Shown here: piece after piece, positions 62,990-64,000 of the stretch
How positions within the stretch are numbered: position 1 is the first letter of the stretch
Layout: the number at the start of each line of letters is the position of its first letter
Source of the DNA: Albibacterium profundi
GTDB lineage: Bacteria > Bacteroidota > Bacteroidia > Sphingobacteriales > Sphingobacteriaceae
NCBI RefSeq assembly: GCF_042159835.1
Contig: NZ_JBBVGT010000002.1
Location: 1,364,001-1,428,000, forward strand
Length of the DNA stretch: 64,000 nucleotides
Reading direction: 5' to 3'
Made by a program: the position numbers and the translations under genes
Notes under the pieces: generated by a model
Told to the model about the DNA's origin: nothing
Database searches by the model: none
What the model saw: only the letters and a program-made list of their open reading frames with translations

Positions 62990-63751
62990 CTAATCGTTTG
63001 TTCTTTTATTCTTAAGATAGTACCAGCCTAGCCTTGCGGCGATAACGGCGTGATGAACAAGGTTGGGGACGAAGCCATAATATTCGGTGAATATTTCAAA
63101 ACGTTCCATAAGACTTTGACGATGTCTTTTCTTGGACATGCCGCCGACTAGGTATTTGGCTACGTAGAGATGGGTATTTACAATATTTTTTGCTTTCTGA
63201 GCAGCTTTTAAAATCCAGTCGATATCAGCACTGAGCTTGTAGTACTCATCGTAAGGTTCGGTAATGGATCGGCGAATGTAGATAGCCTGGTGGCTGATGG
63301 TCATTCCATACTTAAAACTCTGCCAAGTGAAATTTTCCGGTGTTTTATGCCGGCGTCTTCCTAGACTCTGCCAGTTTGAATCGAACATTTCTGTCTCGCC
63401 ATAATAGATATCCGCATCCGGCGAGGTAGCGAAAACTTTTTCCACGGTGGTGTGATCATAGATCTCATCGCCTGAGTTCATAAAGAGGATATAATCACCA
63501 CTTGCCATCGCTAGACCTTTGTTCATCGCATTATAGATGCCTTCGTCTGCTTCGCTAACCCATTTGCTGATGTATTGCTGATGTCTTTTAATGATGTCTA
63601 CAGTTCCATCGGTAGATCCTCCGTCAATAATGATATATTCGATATTGCGGTAGCTTTGTTGGGTTACGGACAAAATGGTACGTTCAATATCCTTTACATT
63701 GTTATATACAACGGTGATGACAGTAAGACGAGGACGGAAATCGTGAGGCAT
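62990..63751 (-). CDS. glycosyltransferase family 2
   Basis: 253-residue GT-A inverting glycosyltransferase: TVITVVYNNVKDIERTILSVTQQSY, YIIIDGGSTDGTVDIIKRH, and GDYILFMNSGDEIYDHTTVEKVF with the metal-binding acidic site, then ISHQAIYIRRS. The type (as in colanic acid WcaA-like or other small GT2s) cannot be told. It follows the DUF5672-like gene by 24 bases, and the pair forms a short glycan unit running off the window edge. Confidence 0.88.
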   Translation of the reverse strand: MPHDFRPRLTVITVVYNNVKDIERTILSVTQQSYRNIEYIIIDGGSTDGTVDIIKRHQQYISKWVSEADEGIYNAMNKGLAMASGDYILFMNSGDEIYDHTTVEKVFATSPDADIYYGETEMFDSNWQSLGRRRHKTPENFTWQSFKYGMTISHQAIYIRRSITEPYDEYYKLSADIDWILKAAQKAKNIVNTHLYVAKYLVGGMSKKRHRQSLMERFEIFTEYYGFVPNLVHHAVIAARLGWYYLKNKRTND

Positions 63752-63775
63752 ACGTAACAGTTTTGAAGCGTAAAA

Positions 63776-64000
63776 TTACTCGCTTTGAATGAATTTTTCC
63801 CAAAACTGGGGCTCATATTTTTCCCAAGCATGACATGTGAATGGTAAGGTCTGTTCAATAAGCTGATATGATCTACTGGGTTCCATCTCAAATGCGAATC
63901 GCAAAGCATGAATGGGTTTGGGTTTTTTAAAAGGAACGAGTAAGGACCAAAGCATGTCTTCGTTCTTCGGAAAAAATTTGAAAACGAAACTTAGCCAAGG
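63776..64000 (-). CDS. DUF5672-like protein, C-terminal part, truncated by window edge
   Basis: 75 codons read from base 64000 to a TAA at 63776-63778: FVFKFFPKNEDMLWSLLVPF, then IHALRFAFEMEPSRSYQL and PFTCHAWEKYEPQFWEKFI. The FAFE...P and PF-CHAWEKY-P-FW pattern is the C-terminus of DUF5672, a glycosyltransferase-associated family. The start lies beyond the window. Transcribed with the downstream GT2 gene. Confidence 0.75.
   Translation of the reverse strand, partial: PWLSFVFKFFPKNEDMLWSLLVPFKKPKPIHALRFAFEMEPSRSYQLIEQTLPFTCHAWEKYEPQFWEKFIQSE

Noticed and set aside
63694..63909. 71-codon minus-strand frame near the window end
   Set aside because: It overlaps the GT2 start and conflicts with the continuous frame 64000-63776 that matches the DUF5672 C-terminus.

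Overview
The window is a contiguous stretch of a Bacteroidota chromosome, most like the Sphingobacteriaceae. The evidence is the short NuoG that lacks the molybdopterin domain, a BshA-type bacillithiol synthase, a TonB-dependent receptor next to a GH43 enzyme, DUF4834, YfhO and OstA-like proteins, and promoter boxes of the Bacteroidota type (TAnnTTTG with an upstream TTG). I see no tRNA, rRNA, CRISPR array or recognisable transposase. The assignment to family is inference; the phylum is well supported.

Layout. 1-11756: complex I operon from the end of nuoC through nuoN. 11866-15640: dedA, ppa, a CBS-domain membrane protein, rsmE and a biotin carrier protein. 15642-17652 (minus): tyrA and an aminotransferase. 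17851-19668: an MsbA-like ABC exporter, closed by a strong terminator shared with the convergent rimP-nusA-infB operon (24552-19748, minus). 24813-28917: TonB receptor and GH43 enzyme. 28921-31863 (minus): bshA and a serine hydrolase. 31955-42035 (plus): an uncharacterised GNAT-like protein, a Gfo/Idh/MocA oxidoreductase, miaA, mutL, two rhomboids, an EEP-family enzyme, cysS and a secreted NTF2-like protein. 42078-51718: the accessory region. 51928-54131 (minus): two periplasmic parvulin-type chaperones. 54269-64000: rdgB, OstA-like, tilS, membrane proteins, YfhO and two glycosyltransferase-type genes.

The accessory region is the most interesting part. On the minus strand lie three paralogous genes whose first 108 codons are nearly identical. 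They encode a double-glycine (GG) leader of the Bacteroidota natural-product type followed by a Gly/Tyr/Asp/Pro-rich linker. After codon 108 each gene switches abruptly to a different hydrophobic C-terminal domain. A fourth C-terminal domain remains without its leader. Three of the four are followed, with overlap or within a few bases, by a membrane protein of 133-136 residues that looks like a cognate immunity protein. A second kind of membrane protein occurs once intact and once as a decayed remnant. The array runs by overlapping genes into three glycosyltransferase-type genes and a HEXXH (DUF922-like) secreted protein. At its other end it abuts a UDP-galactopyranose mutase gene that has lost its N-terminal third at a 14-bp palindrome. 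I interpret this as a recombining polymorphic toxin/bacteriocin-immunity array of a type I do not recognise, either inserted into or combined with a glycan locus. Toxin activity is inference.

The rest is housekeeping, with some points of regulation: a hairpin plus U-tract right at the predicted start of the rimP-nusA-infB transcript, a terminator buried in the end of the biotin carrier gene, and several promoter boxes so close to start codons that leaderless mRNAs are likely.
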